Source of the DNA: Gammaproteobacteria bacterium
GTDB taxonomy: Bacteria; Pseudomonadota; Gammaproteobacteria; Eutrophobiales; Eutrophobiaceae
Reading direction: 5' to 3'
Assembly (NCBI GenBank): GCA_018676275.1
Contig: JABHFC010000406.1
Span: forward strand, 1-18,992
Length of the DNA: 18,992 nt
Below the pieces are notes generated by a model that did not search any database, had not been told where the DNA came from, and saw only the letters and a program-made list of their open reading frames with translations. Of this stretch, positions 7,881 through 15,584 are shown one piece after another (position 1 is the stretch's first letter; the number at the start of each line of letters is the position of its first letter). The translations under genes and the position numbers were made by a program.

Positions 7881-8410
7881 CAGTTGTTTCCAATTCTGCT
7901 GGGCAAAGCGACGATGCAGGTACCGTTGACATGCGCACTAACAGTGATGCGGAAGTTAGTACGATCTGGGACTTGCTCGATGAGGTGAAAGATCCTGAAA
8001 TACCAGTGTTAAGCCTGTGGGATCTTGGCGTATTGCGTAATGTAGAAAAGTCCTTAGATAAAATCATAATCACAATCACACCTACCTATTCCGGTTGTCC
8101 TGCGATGGAAACCATGCGCCAGGATATTGAAAGTATTCTTACTAGGTCAGGTTATCCGAATTATGAAATACGAACAGTACTATCCCCAGCCTGGACCACA
8201 GACTGGATGTCCGATGAAGGAAAGCAAAAACTGGAGCAATTTGGTATAGCACCACCAGGACATACAAAAGCGGAAACTCAAACAGTTTGTTGTCCCAGAT
8301 GTCGATCTGAAGATACGCTTTTGATCAGTGAATATGGCTCAACAGCCTGCAAGGCAATGTATCAATGCAGTCAATGTAAAGAAGCATTTTGTTATTTCAA
8401 AGTAATATAG
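7874..8410 (+). CDS. paaD: PaaD, iron-sulfur maturation factor of the epoxidase
   Basis: Two-part protein needed for epoxidase activity, probably for supplying the iron-sulfur cluster of PaaE. The N-terminal part is a MIP18/DUF59 domain (DEVKDPEIPVLSLWDLG, then TPTYSGCPAMETM with the conserved Cys75). The middle AWTTDWMSDEGKQKLEQFGI is PaaD-specific. The C-terminal part is a zinc-ribbon-like domain with Cys139, Cys140, Cys143, Cys159, Cys165 and Cys168. The start is uncertain. GTG 7874 overlaps the paaC stop and has GGGA upstream, but it gives an N-terminal tail of about 20 poorly conserved residues. ATG 7931 would give 159 residues, nearer the E. coli length, with a weak AGG upstream. The gene is 10 nt before paaE. 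Confidence 0.94.
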   Translation: MVAVVSNSAGQSDDAGTVDMRTNSDAEVSTIWDLLDEVKDPEIPVLSLWDLGVLRNVEKSLDKIIITITPTYSGCPAMETMRQDIESILTRSGYPNYEIRTVLSPAWTTDWMSDEGKQKLEQFGIAPPGHTKAETQTVCCPRCRSEDTLLISEYGSTACKAMYQCSQCKEAFCYFKVI

Positions 8411-8420
8411 GTACGAACCA

Positions 8421-9512
8421 ATGGATAGCTCACAGTTTTACCAACTAAGCGTAGCGAATGTACGCCCGGAAACTGACTCGTCAATTTGTGTAACATTAAA
8501 TGTTCCTGATGAATTACAGGACACATTCAGATTTAAACAAGGACAGTTTCTGACCTTTAAGGCCCAAATAGATGATGAGGAAGTACGACGTTCCTATTCA
8601 ATCTGCTCAGGTGTTCAGGATGGTCATATGCGCGTTGGTATTAAACGTGTAAACGGGGGCAGATTTTCAAATTATGCCAACGATAATTTCAAGCCGGGAT
8701 TTAACGTTGATGTTATGCCGCCGCAGGGAAATTTCTATACTGAACTGAACCCGGATAATGAAAAGAGGTATATGTTCATAGCTGCGGGAAGTGGTATTAC
8801 ACCGATTCTTTCCAATATTAAGACAGTTCTGCATGAAGAACCAAAGAGTAGAGTGACTCTGCTTTATGGCAACCTGAGAAGTAATTCTGTGATGTTTATG
8901 GATGAACTGGGATTTATTAAGAACAGGTACATGAGCCGCTTCCAATGGATCAATATTATGGATAATGAAGATCAAGGTGCCGATTTGCTAAACGGTATTA
9001 TTGATAATAAAAAGGGTGCAGCACTTTACAAGGACAGACTTATTGATATCAAAGGAACGGATGAAGCTTTTATATGTGGTCCGCAGGCAATGATGTCAGA
9101 GATATCCAGGGGATTTCGTAGTATGGGTTTTGATGATTCCAGGATACATTATGAATTATTTACCAGCTCATCAGAAGACTCCAAAGTAGCTTTGGAAAAG
9201 TACAATCAGCGAATTGCAGAATATGGTGAGCAAAAAACAAGTAATGTAACGGTTATTGCCGGTGGAAGATCAATAAATTTTGATCTGACAACTGTTGGGG
9301 AAAACATTCTTGATGCCGGGATACATAATGGCATGGATCTCCCCTATGCATGCAAAGCAGGTGTGTGTTCAACATGCAAAGCAAAACTGGTTGAAGGGGA
9401 AGTGGACATGGATCTGAATCACGCTCTTGAAACTGAAGAACTGGAGGCCGGTTATATTCTTACCTGTCAATCTCATCCCATTTCGGACAAAGTTGTGGTC
9501 GACTATGATTAG
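8421..9512 (+). CDS. paaE: PaaE, reductase subunit of the epoxidase (FAD, NADPH, 2Fe-2S)
   Basis: Transfers electrons from NADPH through FAD and a plant-type 2Fe-2S cluster to the di-iron centre of PaaA. Domains in order: FAD-binding barrel with RSYS (residues 57-60) and GxFSNYAN (80-87); nucleotide domain with AAGSGITPIL (121-130) and CGPQAMM (219-225); C-terminal ferredoxin with cluster ligands Cys311, Cys316, Cys319 and Cys349 in the spacing C-x4-C-x2-C-x29-C. Length is 363 residues against 356 in E. coli. It is the last of the five overlapping or closely spaced epoxidase genes; paaX follows after 56 nt on the same strand, so the regulator may be on the same transcript. Confidence 0.97.
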   Translation: MDSSQFYQLSVANVRPETDSSICVTLNVPDELQDTFRFKQGQFLTFKAQIDDEEVRRSYSICSGVQDGHMRVGIKRVNGGRFSNYANDNFKPGFNVDVMPPQGNFYTELNPDNEKRYMFIAAGSGITPILSNIKTVLHEEPKSRVTLLYGNLRSNSVMFMDELGFIKNRYMSRFQWINIMDNEDQGADLLNGIIDNKKGAALYKDRLIDIKGTDEAFICGPQAMMSEISRGFRSMGFDDSRIHYELFTSSSEDSKVALEKYNQRIAEYGEQKTSNVTVIAGGRSINFDLTTVGENILDAGIHNGMDLPYACKAGVCSTCKAKLVEGEVDMDLNHALETEELEAGYILTCQSHPISDKVVVDYD

Positions 9513-9568
9513 ATGAGTACTCCAACTTTAATTATAAAAGCTGCCCGTAGTCTTCTATTGAAATAAGA

Positions 9569-10492
9569 ATGAGTAAGCTCAAATGTATTGATGATTTACT
9601 CACAGGATTCGCAAGACGAACCCCGGTAAGGGCTGGTTCACTTATCATCAGTCTGTTCGGAGATTCAATATCTCAACATGGAAATTCAGTCTGGTTAGGA
9701 AGCCTGATTGAGGCCATGGCACCGTTTGGAATAAATGCCCGACAAATTCGCACTGCGGTTTTCAGACTGGTACAGGAAGACTGGCTTGTAAGCCGGCAAT
9801 CTGGACGTCGTAGTTTTTATAGTTTCACTGATTTTGGAAACCGGCATTACGAAAAAGCGGCAAGACGTATTTATGCCAGCCAGCGTGAGGATTGGGATGG
9901 GGAATGGACAGTTGTTATTCCCGCCTTTGTCGCGAACGAAAAACGTGATGAATTACGTAAGGAACTGGTCTGGCTGGGTTATGGTGCAATTGCACCAGGT
10001 GTCCTCGCTCATCCTTCCGGCGCCCGCCAATTTCTGGATGAGACATTACTGGAACTTGGAGTTACTGATAAGGTTGTCGTGTTAAAGGCGAAGACCGAAG
10101 AAGTGGCATCTCGGGCGTGTCTGAAACAATTAGCACATACATCCTGGAAGCTGGATGGAATAGAAATGCGTTATGAACAATTCCTGGAAAAATTCAGACC
10201 GATATTAAATATTATAAGAAAAGCAAAAAATATCAGTAATGAAGATTGTTTTCTGGTGCGTACTCTTTTAATTCACGAGTACAGACGTATTCTTTTAAGC
10301 GACGCCGATCTGCCGGGTGAATTATTGCCAGTTAACTGGCCGGGGATAACCGCATTTGATTTAACTGCTAATTTATATAAAACAGTACAGGAAGGTGCGA
10401 TGTCTTATATAAAGTCTAATATGGAAACTGTAGATGGTCATCTACCTGATGCCGGGAAGAAGTATTATTCTCGCTTTGGAGGTCTGCAATAA
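9569..10492 (+). CDS. paaX: PaaX, phenylacetyl-CoA-responsive transcriptional repressor
   Basis: PaaX-family regulator. The N-terminal ~100 residues hold a winged helix-turn-helix (SLISLFGDSISQHG, then IRTAVFRLVQEDWLVSRQSGRRSFYSFTDFG read in two parts), followed by the DWDGEWTVV junction and a central effector domain with LVWLGYGAIAPGVLAHP. The C-terminal LLIHEYRRILLSD and SRFGGL are also family marks. Length is 307 residues against 316 in E. coli. In E. coli paaX sits with paaY beyond paaK; here it follows paaE and no paaY is visible. In the known systems PaaX represses the paa promoters until phenylacetyl-CoA binds. Four RTGATAC sites in this window are candidate targets. The ribosome binding site is weak (AATAAGA), which would fit low expression of a repressor. 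Confidence 0.95.
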   Translation: MSKLKCIDDLLTGFARRTPVRAGSLIISLFGDSISQHGNSVWLGSLIEAMAPFGINARQIRTAVFRLVQEDWLVSRQSGRRSFYSFTDFGNRHYEKAARRIYASQREDWDGEWTVVIPAFVANEKRDELRKELVWLGYGAIAPGVLAHPSGARQFLDETLLELGVTDKVVVLKAKTEEVASRACLKQLAHTSWKLDGIEMRYEQFLEKFRPILNIIRKAKNISNEDCFLVRTLLIHEYRRILLSDADLPGELLPVNWPGITAFDLTANLYKTVQEGAMSYIKSNMETVDGHLPDAGKKYYSRFGGLQ

Positions 10493-10502
10493 ACTTACGA
10501 TT

Positions 10503-10565
10503 GATGGTCGAATGAATTCGACCCTACGGGTCGTCGCGTAACAGGGCCGAATTTATTCGGTCATG
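10503..10565. repeat. Pair of inverted REP-like palindromes, probable bidirectional terminator
   Basis: Unit 1 (10503-10525) contains GGTCGAA-TGAA-TTCGACC, a 7-bp hairpin. Unit 2 (10543-10565) contains GGCCGAA-TTTA-TTCGGTC, also 7 bp with one G-T pair. Unit 2 reversed agrees with unit 1 at 18 of 23 positions by eye, so the two are inverted copies of one element 17 nt apart. GACCC-TAC-GGGTC (10520-10532) gives an alternative hairpin. The pair fills the 77-bp gap between the convergent stops of paaX and the acyl-CoA dehydrogenase gene. It has the form of a BIME or REP doublet and could stop or stabilise both transcripts. No poly-T tail is present. Confidence 0.7.
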
Positions 10566-10569
10566 GGTG

Positions 10570-12357
10570 CTAAAACTGGTCGTTTGACAACGCCATAATA
10601 CTTTCGCTACCGGCCATTACAGAAGCCAGATAAGCATCCGCACGCGGCAGAAAATGATCAGCATAAAAACGGGCCGTAACAATTTTACCTTTATAGAATT
10701 CTACATCATCTGCACCGGTATCAATTTTAGCTGAAGCAATCAACGCCGCTCTGGCCATTAACCAGCCACCACATACTGTACCCATAAGCATCATAAAGTT
10801 TACTGCTACCGAGCCTGGAGCGTTGGCATCAGACTGGTAATTTTCCAATAACCATGTAGTGGCTTTTTCCAAAGTTTGAACCGCTTTTATGTAGTTGCTC
10901 TGAAAAGACACAAAATTATCATTATCAAGACTGACGATCTCCTTACCAACCTGATGCATTTCTTCAAGCAGATCTTTCATTGCCTTACCGGAATCCCGGA
11001 TGACTTTACGTCCAACCAGATCCTGTGCCTGTATGCCGGTAGTACCTTCGTAAATAGTTGTAATACGTGCATCGCGAAAATGTTGTGCGGCACCGGTTTC
11101 TTCAATAAAACCCATACCACCATGAACCTGTACTCCCAAAGAGCTGAGTTCCTGCGCAAGTTCCGTGCACCAGGCCTTGACTACCGGTGTCAGCAGGGCA
11201 AAACGTTCAGAATGTTGGGCTTTAATATCGTCTGTTTCTGCATGGTGAATGTAGTCAAGTGAGGCGGCTGATACATAACAAAGTCCGCGCATGGCTTCTA
11301 TACCAGATTTCATTAACATCAGCATGCGACGTACATCGGGATGATGAATAATCGTTACTCGACCTTTCTGTCCCAAAGCCTGTCCCTGTGTACGTTCCTT
11401 TGCATAATTCAATGCCTGTTGATAGGCTCGTTCACTGATACTCAGGCCCTGTACGCCTACAGCCAGACGAGCATGATTCATCATGGTGAACATACAATTA
11501 ATGCCACTATGGGGCTCTCCAACCAGATAACCAATTGCGCCACCGTTATCACCGTAACTCATAATACAAGTGGGACTGGCATGAATACCCAATTTGTGTT
11601 CTACCGATACCGGGTAAACATCGTTACGCTCACCGAGTGAACCATCATCGTTTACCAGATACTTTGGTACGATAAAAAGAGATATGCCTTTAATACCTTG
11701 TGGTGCGTCAGGTAGTCTGGCCAATACGAGGTGAACTATGTTTTCGGTAAAATCCTGATCACCCCAGGTGATAAATATTTTTTGACCGCTAATGAGATAA
11801 TGATCTCCTTCTGGTTCGGCTCTGGTTTTTACAGCAGCCAAATCAGAACCCGCCTGTGACTCGGTCAGATTCATGGTGCCTGTCCATTCTCCCGAGATCA
11901 TTTTCGGTAGATATATTTCTTTTAATGCTTCCGAAGCATGCGCATCGATCGCAACAGCTGCACCTTCTGTCAGCATCGGGCAAAGGGCAAAAGACATATT
12001 TGCTGCCTGCCAAATTTCATTGGCTGCTGTTGCCACCAGTTCTGGCAGACCTTGTCCACCACGCTCGGGACCAAAGGGCAGAGCGGGCCAGCCACCTTCC
12101 CTGAAAGCATTATAGATATCAGCAAAGCCATCAGCGGGAACTACTTTTTTATCTACAACCTTTGCACCGATTTCATCGCCAGACTTGTTATGCGGTGATA
12201 GTACACCGTTAGCAAGTCGTGCTGCCTCTTCAATAACGGCTTCGATTAAATCTGGAGTGGCATCTTCCTTACCCGGCAATTTACTAATCTTATTTAGCTC
12301 TGCCAGCTCATTTATTGCAAAGGTGATATCTTTGCCAGGTGCAATGTAGTCGTTCAT
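10570..12357 (-). CDS. Acyl-CoA dehydrogenase, large 595-aa type
   Basis: FAD-dependent acyl-CoA dehydrogenase introducing the alpha-beta double bond into an acyl-CoA. It belongs to the long bacterial type with N- and C-terminal extensions (the group that includes DmdC and related enzymes), rather than the usual ~380-residue form. Visible motifs: helical N-terminal domain to about 150, MNLTESQAGSDLAAVKTRA (162-180) for substrate and FAD, IFITWGDQDF, then the helical C-terminal domain with LGVQVHGGMGFIEETG (407-422) and IYEGTTGIQAQDLVGRK, where Glu437 is the likely catalytic base. The substrate cannot be read from sequence. A PaaX-like site lies about 45 nt upstream, and the gene converges on paaX, so a link to phenylacetate or phenylalkanoate beta-oxidation is possible but inferred. 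It lies 54 nt after the preceding minus-strand gene and may also be read from that operon. Confidence 0.92.
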   Translation of the reverse strand: MNDYIAPGKDITFAINELAELNKISKLPGKEDATPDLIEAVIEEAARLANGVLSPHNKSGDEIGAKVVDKKVVPADGFADIYNAFREGGWPALPFGPERGGQGLPELVATAANEIWQAANMSFALCPMLTEGAAVAIDAHASEALKEIYLPKMISGEWTGTMNLTESQAGSDLAAVKTRAEPEGDHYLISGQKIFITWGDQDFTENIVHLVLARLPDAPQGIKGISLFIVPKYLVNDDGSLGERNDVYPVSVEHKLGIHASPTCIMSYGDNGGAIGYLVGEPHSGINCMFTMMNHARLAVGVQGLSISERAYQQALNYAKERTQGQALGQKGRVTIIHHPDVRRMLMLMKSGIEAMRGLCYVSAASLDYIHHAETDDIKAQHSERFALLTPVVKAWCTELAQELSSLGVQVHGGMGFIEETGAAQHFRDARITTIYEGTTGIQAQDLVGRKVIRDSGKAMKDLLEEMHQVGKEIVSLDNDNFVSFQSNYIKAVQTLEKATTWLLENYQSDANAPGSVAVNFMMLMGTVCGGWLMARAALIASAKIDTGADDVEFYKGKIVTARFYADHFLPRADAYLASVMAGSESIMALSNDQF

Positions 12358-12402
12358 ATTAAATTGTTCTATCGGCTTTACTTCAAAGAGAATTTGATTA
12401 GA

Positions 12403-12417
12403 AATGTGATACTAATG
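12403..12417 (+). promoter_or_regulatory. Candidate PaaX operator before the acyl-CoA dehydrogenase gene
   Basis: AATGTGATACTAATG shares TGTGATAC with the paaA site. It overlaps the stop codon of the upstream minus-strand gene and lies about 45 nt before the dehydrogenase start. Read in the direction of that gene it gives TTAGTATCACATT, the same orientation as the paaA and paaZ sites. No clear promoter hexamers were recognised beside it, which lowers confidence. Confidence 0.35.
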
Positions 12418-13344
12418 TTTTAAACGTGAACCGTATTTGCCTGAGAATGTTTCACACTTATGAATAAAGTCCTGGGTAGTCCTCGGTAAGGGAATTCTCA
12501 TGTTGGCCATATCATTCATAAGTTCTACTCCTGCAAGAATCAGTTCTTTGCCTCTTCTGGCCATAGCTCTTTCAGCATTATTCGCGCCTTCGCGGGATTT
12601 TGGTTTATATGCCCGTAACTCATCAGCAATACTGACATAATGTGGCCAGATCTCAATCATGGCAGGATCACTGCGCATAGTTTCAGTAACCTGTTTACAG
12701 CAATCTGCAAGCTCATTTATTTTTGGAATGACTTCGTTGAAACTTGATGCCGGGTTGAATAGCTGACCCAGGTTATAACTAATTGAATCTATATCGCGCA
12801 TCGCCTGTGCAAGTTTTATATAACGTGTTTCGTAAAACTGTTCCATGGGCATGGTAAAAGCTTTAAACGGTTCGCCCCATAATTCTTCCAGACCTTCTTT
12901 CGCACGTACCGGGCGTATGTACTTGCCGTACTCCAGTGCTCCCAAAAAGCAGCGGCCACAATTCTTCAGTAATTCGTTTTCTTTATCGATTGTGACACCG
13001 ATTTCTTCCAGTTCTACAATTTTTGTCAGTATGTCTACACCTCTGTTCAACAGGGCGCCCGCAAGCATGGCAGCCAGAACACGTTTTTTTGAAGAATTTT
13101 GTTCTTTATCGTACTGGATTCTGACATCTTCGAGTTTTCGTCCCGGTGTATTAATACCAGATTCGGTATGATGGAAAACACGACGAGCCAGTTGGTCGAT
13201 TAATCTCTTTTTCTGAGCCAGGGCATCGGAGGCAGGATAATATCTTACCCAGTATCCATCGTAGTAAACACGTTTTGCATCATTGAAGTTTTTAAGCTTA
13301 CCGTTGGTAAACTCGGTGGATAAAATTTTTGCGCTTGCAACCAT
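12412..13344 (-). CDS. Hypothetical helical protein, 310 aa, in operon with squalene-hopene cyclase
   Basis: Not recognised. The product is cytosolic by appearance, largely alpha-helical and mixed in charge. The only apolar run, RVLAAMLAGALLNRGVDIL (near residue 90), is too short and polar for a sure membrane span. Other marked stretches are KRVYYDGYWVRYYPASD near the N-terminus, LLKNCGRCFLGALEYGKYIRP (in two parts around residues 125-145), and a C-terminal block MANMRIPLPRTTQDFIHKC. The Cys-x2-Cys pair is isolated and does not form a full metal site. The start is well set: GAGGTC 7 nt before the ATG, 19 nt after the stop of shc. That spacing makes co-transcription with squalene-hopene cyclase nearly certain. 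A role in hopanoid synthesis, handling or membrane adaptation is therefore the first hypothesis, but nothing in the sequence gives a reaction. Confidence 0.85.
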   Translation of the reverse strand: MVASAKILSTEFTNGKLKNFNDAKRVYYDGYWVRYYPASDALAQKKRLIDQLARRVFHHTESGINTPGRKLEDVRIQYDKEQNSSKKRVLAAMLAGALLNRGVDILTKIVELEEIGVTIDKENELLKNCGRCFLGALEYGKYIRPVRAKEGLEELWGEPFKAFTMPMEQFYETRYIKLAQAMRDIDSISYNLGQLFNPASSFNEVIPKINELADCCKQVTETMRSDPAMIEIWPHYVSIADELRAYKPKSREGANNAERAMARRGKELILAGVELMNDMANMRIPLPRTTQDFIHKCETFSGKYGSRLKH

Positions 13345-13363
13345 CGCTTATGACCTCAATTTT

Positions 13364-15421
13364 TCAATTCTGAAATATAGGCAGCGGCCCAAGTTCTATT
13401 GGACCACTATTACGTACCAGTTCCTGTCGAGTTGGATTACCCTGTCGCACATTCCGATAAACCGACAAAGCCCATAATGGGAAGTAATGACTATAGCCGT
13501 GATAACGAAGATAAAAAACTCTCGGGAATCCTGTGCCTGAATATAAGGACTCTTTCCAGGCACCATTAGTTTCCTGATTACGGAGCAAATAATGTACACC
13601 CCGTTCCACATTTGCTGAATTTACCTCACCTACAGCCATCAGACCAAGCAGTGCCCAGGCCGTCTGTGAAGCGGTGCTTTCTCCTCTGCCTCTTAATTCA
13701 GGATCATCATAACTATTACAATCTTCACCCCAACCGCCATCACTGTTTTGCACGCTGTTCAGCCAGTCGATAGCTTTACGTATGTAAGGTTGATTCGAAT
13801 CTTCAGCAAGAACACCGAGGCCTATTAAAACCGACCAGGTACCATATATATAATTGACACCCCAACGACCAAACCAGGCACCGGATTCATGCTGGTCTTG
13901 TTGCAAAAACTGCAGACCACGCGCAATCGGAGGGAAGCTTCGGTCGTAGCCCAACATAGCAAGCATTTCTATACAACGACCTGTCAGATCAGCAGTACTG
14001 GGATCAACGAGAGCACCGTGATCAGCAAAGGGAATGCTGTTCAAGTATTCGTAGTGGTTATCAATATCAAATGCGCCCCATCCACCATCCGAATTCTGCA
14101 TTCCAATAACCCAATTTACAGCTTGAGCAATGCGTCTGAGTTTATCTGGATTGTTTTGAACACCGATGCGCAGCATTGCCATGACCACACTGCAGGTATC
14201 ATCAACATCAGGATAAAAATCATTTTCAAACTGGAAGGCCCAACCACCACAATCAAGATCGGGAGCTTTTGATTTCCAGTCACCACGTATGAATACCTGT
14301 TTATCGAATAACCAGTTAACTGCAGATTTAAAACTATGATGATCAATTTTCAGATCGGCTTCGGATAATGCACTGATGCTCAGACAGGTATCCCAGATTG
14401 GCGATACACATGGTTGTACATAGGATTCATCATCTTCATCAATGACAAGATCTTCAATTGCCTGTAAGCCCCTCTTCATATCAGGATCATTTTCGTCATA
14501 ACCCAGCAGGCTCAGTGCAGTTACTGCATTTGCCATTGCCGGATAGATTCCACCAATGCCTCCTTCACCACTCATGTGTTCACGTGTCCAGCCTTCAGCT
14601 TTGTCGATTGCACGTTGCCGTAACCAGTTTGGGCTGAGCGGCTCAATTTTTTTCAGGCACCAGTCCAGTACTATGAATGCATTTTTCAGGGGCTTGCCCT
14701 TGACAAATTTATCGAGGTTTTTCAGTTTTTGCGGGGGAGAAAGAAATAGTTCTGTAATATTTTGATCTGCTTTCAATTTAAAAACAGGACGTTTCGCATA
14801 AAGGATTAACAGAGGAATAATTACACATCGCGACCAGTATGAAACTTTACTTAGACTAAAAAAGAACCAGTGGGGTAAAAAGATAATTTCCATTGGCATA
14901 CACGGCACAATACGCCATGGTGCCTGGCCGAACATGGCAAGTGTGAAGCGCGTGAAGACATTGGCATTTTCCGCACCACCATGGGTAAGCACCCATTGTC
15001 GTGCTTTCTTCATTACTTCCGTAGTTGGATCTTCACCAGCAACTTTCAATGCAAAATAAGCTTTTACGGTGGCGCTGATATTACCCGGACCGGCATGATA
15101 CAAAGGCCAGCTGCCGTCGGCCATTTGACGACTATGCAGGTAATCCACCAGACGACTCTCTCGTTCGGTATCAACGGTGCCCATAAAATGTTGTAACAAC
15201 ATGTACTCGGAAGGGATCGTTGCGTCGGCTTCCAGATCAAAACGCCACCAACCACTGATATCCTGGCGTCCGATTAGTTCGCTCGCAGCCTGATTAATCG
15301 CTTTACTCAAACTGTCAGTTTTCGGAACTGGCGTATGAAATTGCTGCGGCTCGGTTAAAACCGATGACAACAACTCTTCTGTTGCGGTGTTGCTATCTGT
15401 CAATGGGGCTTCATCACTCAT
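13364..15421 (-). CDS. shc: Squalene-hopene cyclase
   Basis: Monotopic membrane enzyme that cyclises squalene to hopene, the committed step of hopanoid synthesis. The catalytic acid motif DVDD is at residues 405-408 (FYPDVDDTCS). Several QW-type repeats are visible, such as QMADGSWPLYH (99-109), QNSDGGWGAFD (442-452), QNSDGGWGED (558-567) and NQETNGAWKES (615-625). The substrate-cavity stretch SPIWDTCLS (340-348) and the C-terminal RVFYLRYHGYSHYFPLWAL are also typical. Length is 685 residues, slightly above the usual 630-670 because of an acidic N-terminal tail of about 35 residues. The hydrophobic region around 172-210 fits the membrane-inserting channel segment. No hpn genes for squalene supply or side-chain extension are in the window; only the unknown 310-aa gene follows it in the operon. 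The ribosome binding site is weak. Confidence 0.96.
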   Translation of the reverse strand: MSDEAPLTDSNTATEELLSSVLTEPQQFHTPVPKTDSLSKAINQAASELIGRQDISGWWRFDLEADATIPSEYMLLQHFMGTVDTERESRLVDYLHSRQMADGSWPLYHAGPGNISATVKAYFALKVAGEDPTTEVMKKARQWVLTHGGAENANVFTRFTLAMFGQAPWRIVPCMPMEIIFLPHWFFFSLSKVSYWSRCVIIPLLILYAKRPVFKLKADQNITELFLSPPQKLKNLDKFVKGKPLKNAFIVLDWCLKKIEPLSPNWLRQRAIDKAEGWTREHMSGEGGIGGIYPAMANAVTALSLLGYDENDPDMKRGLQAIEDLVIDEDDESYVQPCVSPIWDTCLSISALSEADLKIDHHSFKSAVNWLFDKQVFIRGDWKSKAPDLDCGGWAFQFENDFYPDVDDTCSVVMAMLRIGVQNNPDKLRRIAQAVNWVIGMQNSDGGWGAFDIDNHYEYLNSIPFADHGALVDPSTADLTGRCIEMLAMLGYDRSFPPIARGLQFLQQDQHESGAWFGRWGVNYIYGTWSVLIGLGVLAEDSNQPYIRKAIDWLNSVQNSDGGWGEDCNSYDDPELRGRGESTASQTAWALLGLMAVGEVNSANVERGVHYLLRNQETNGAWKESLYSGTGFPRVFYLRYHGYSHYFPLWALSVYRNVRQGNPTRQELVRNSGPIELGPLPIFQN

Positions 15422-15532
15422 TCGAAATGCAATGTTAATCCTAGTACAAATTTTGAATATGTGCCGGAAATTATCAACCTTTTTCGCTATTTATCAACGA
15501 GATTATAGATTTTTCTTGAAGTAGGTCCGATT

Positions 15533-15566
15533 TCCTCAGCCCGAAGTAAAATATTCGGGCTGAGGA
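15533..15566. terminator. Strong 13-bp perfect hairpin after the thiolase gene
   Basis: TCCTCAGCCCGAA and TTCGGGCTGAGGA form a perfect 13-bp GC-rich stem with an 8-nt AT loop, 18 nt beyond the thiolase stop and about 110 nt before shc in the direction of transcription. There is no U-run after the stem on the minus strand, so it is not a textbook intrinsic terminator. It may still end the thiolase message or protect its 3' end, and it suggests that shc has its own promoter. Confidence 0.55.
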
Positions 15567-15584
15567 TCAGATTTTGAGTTCAGG

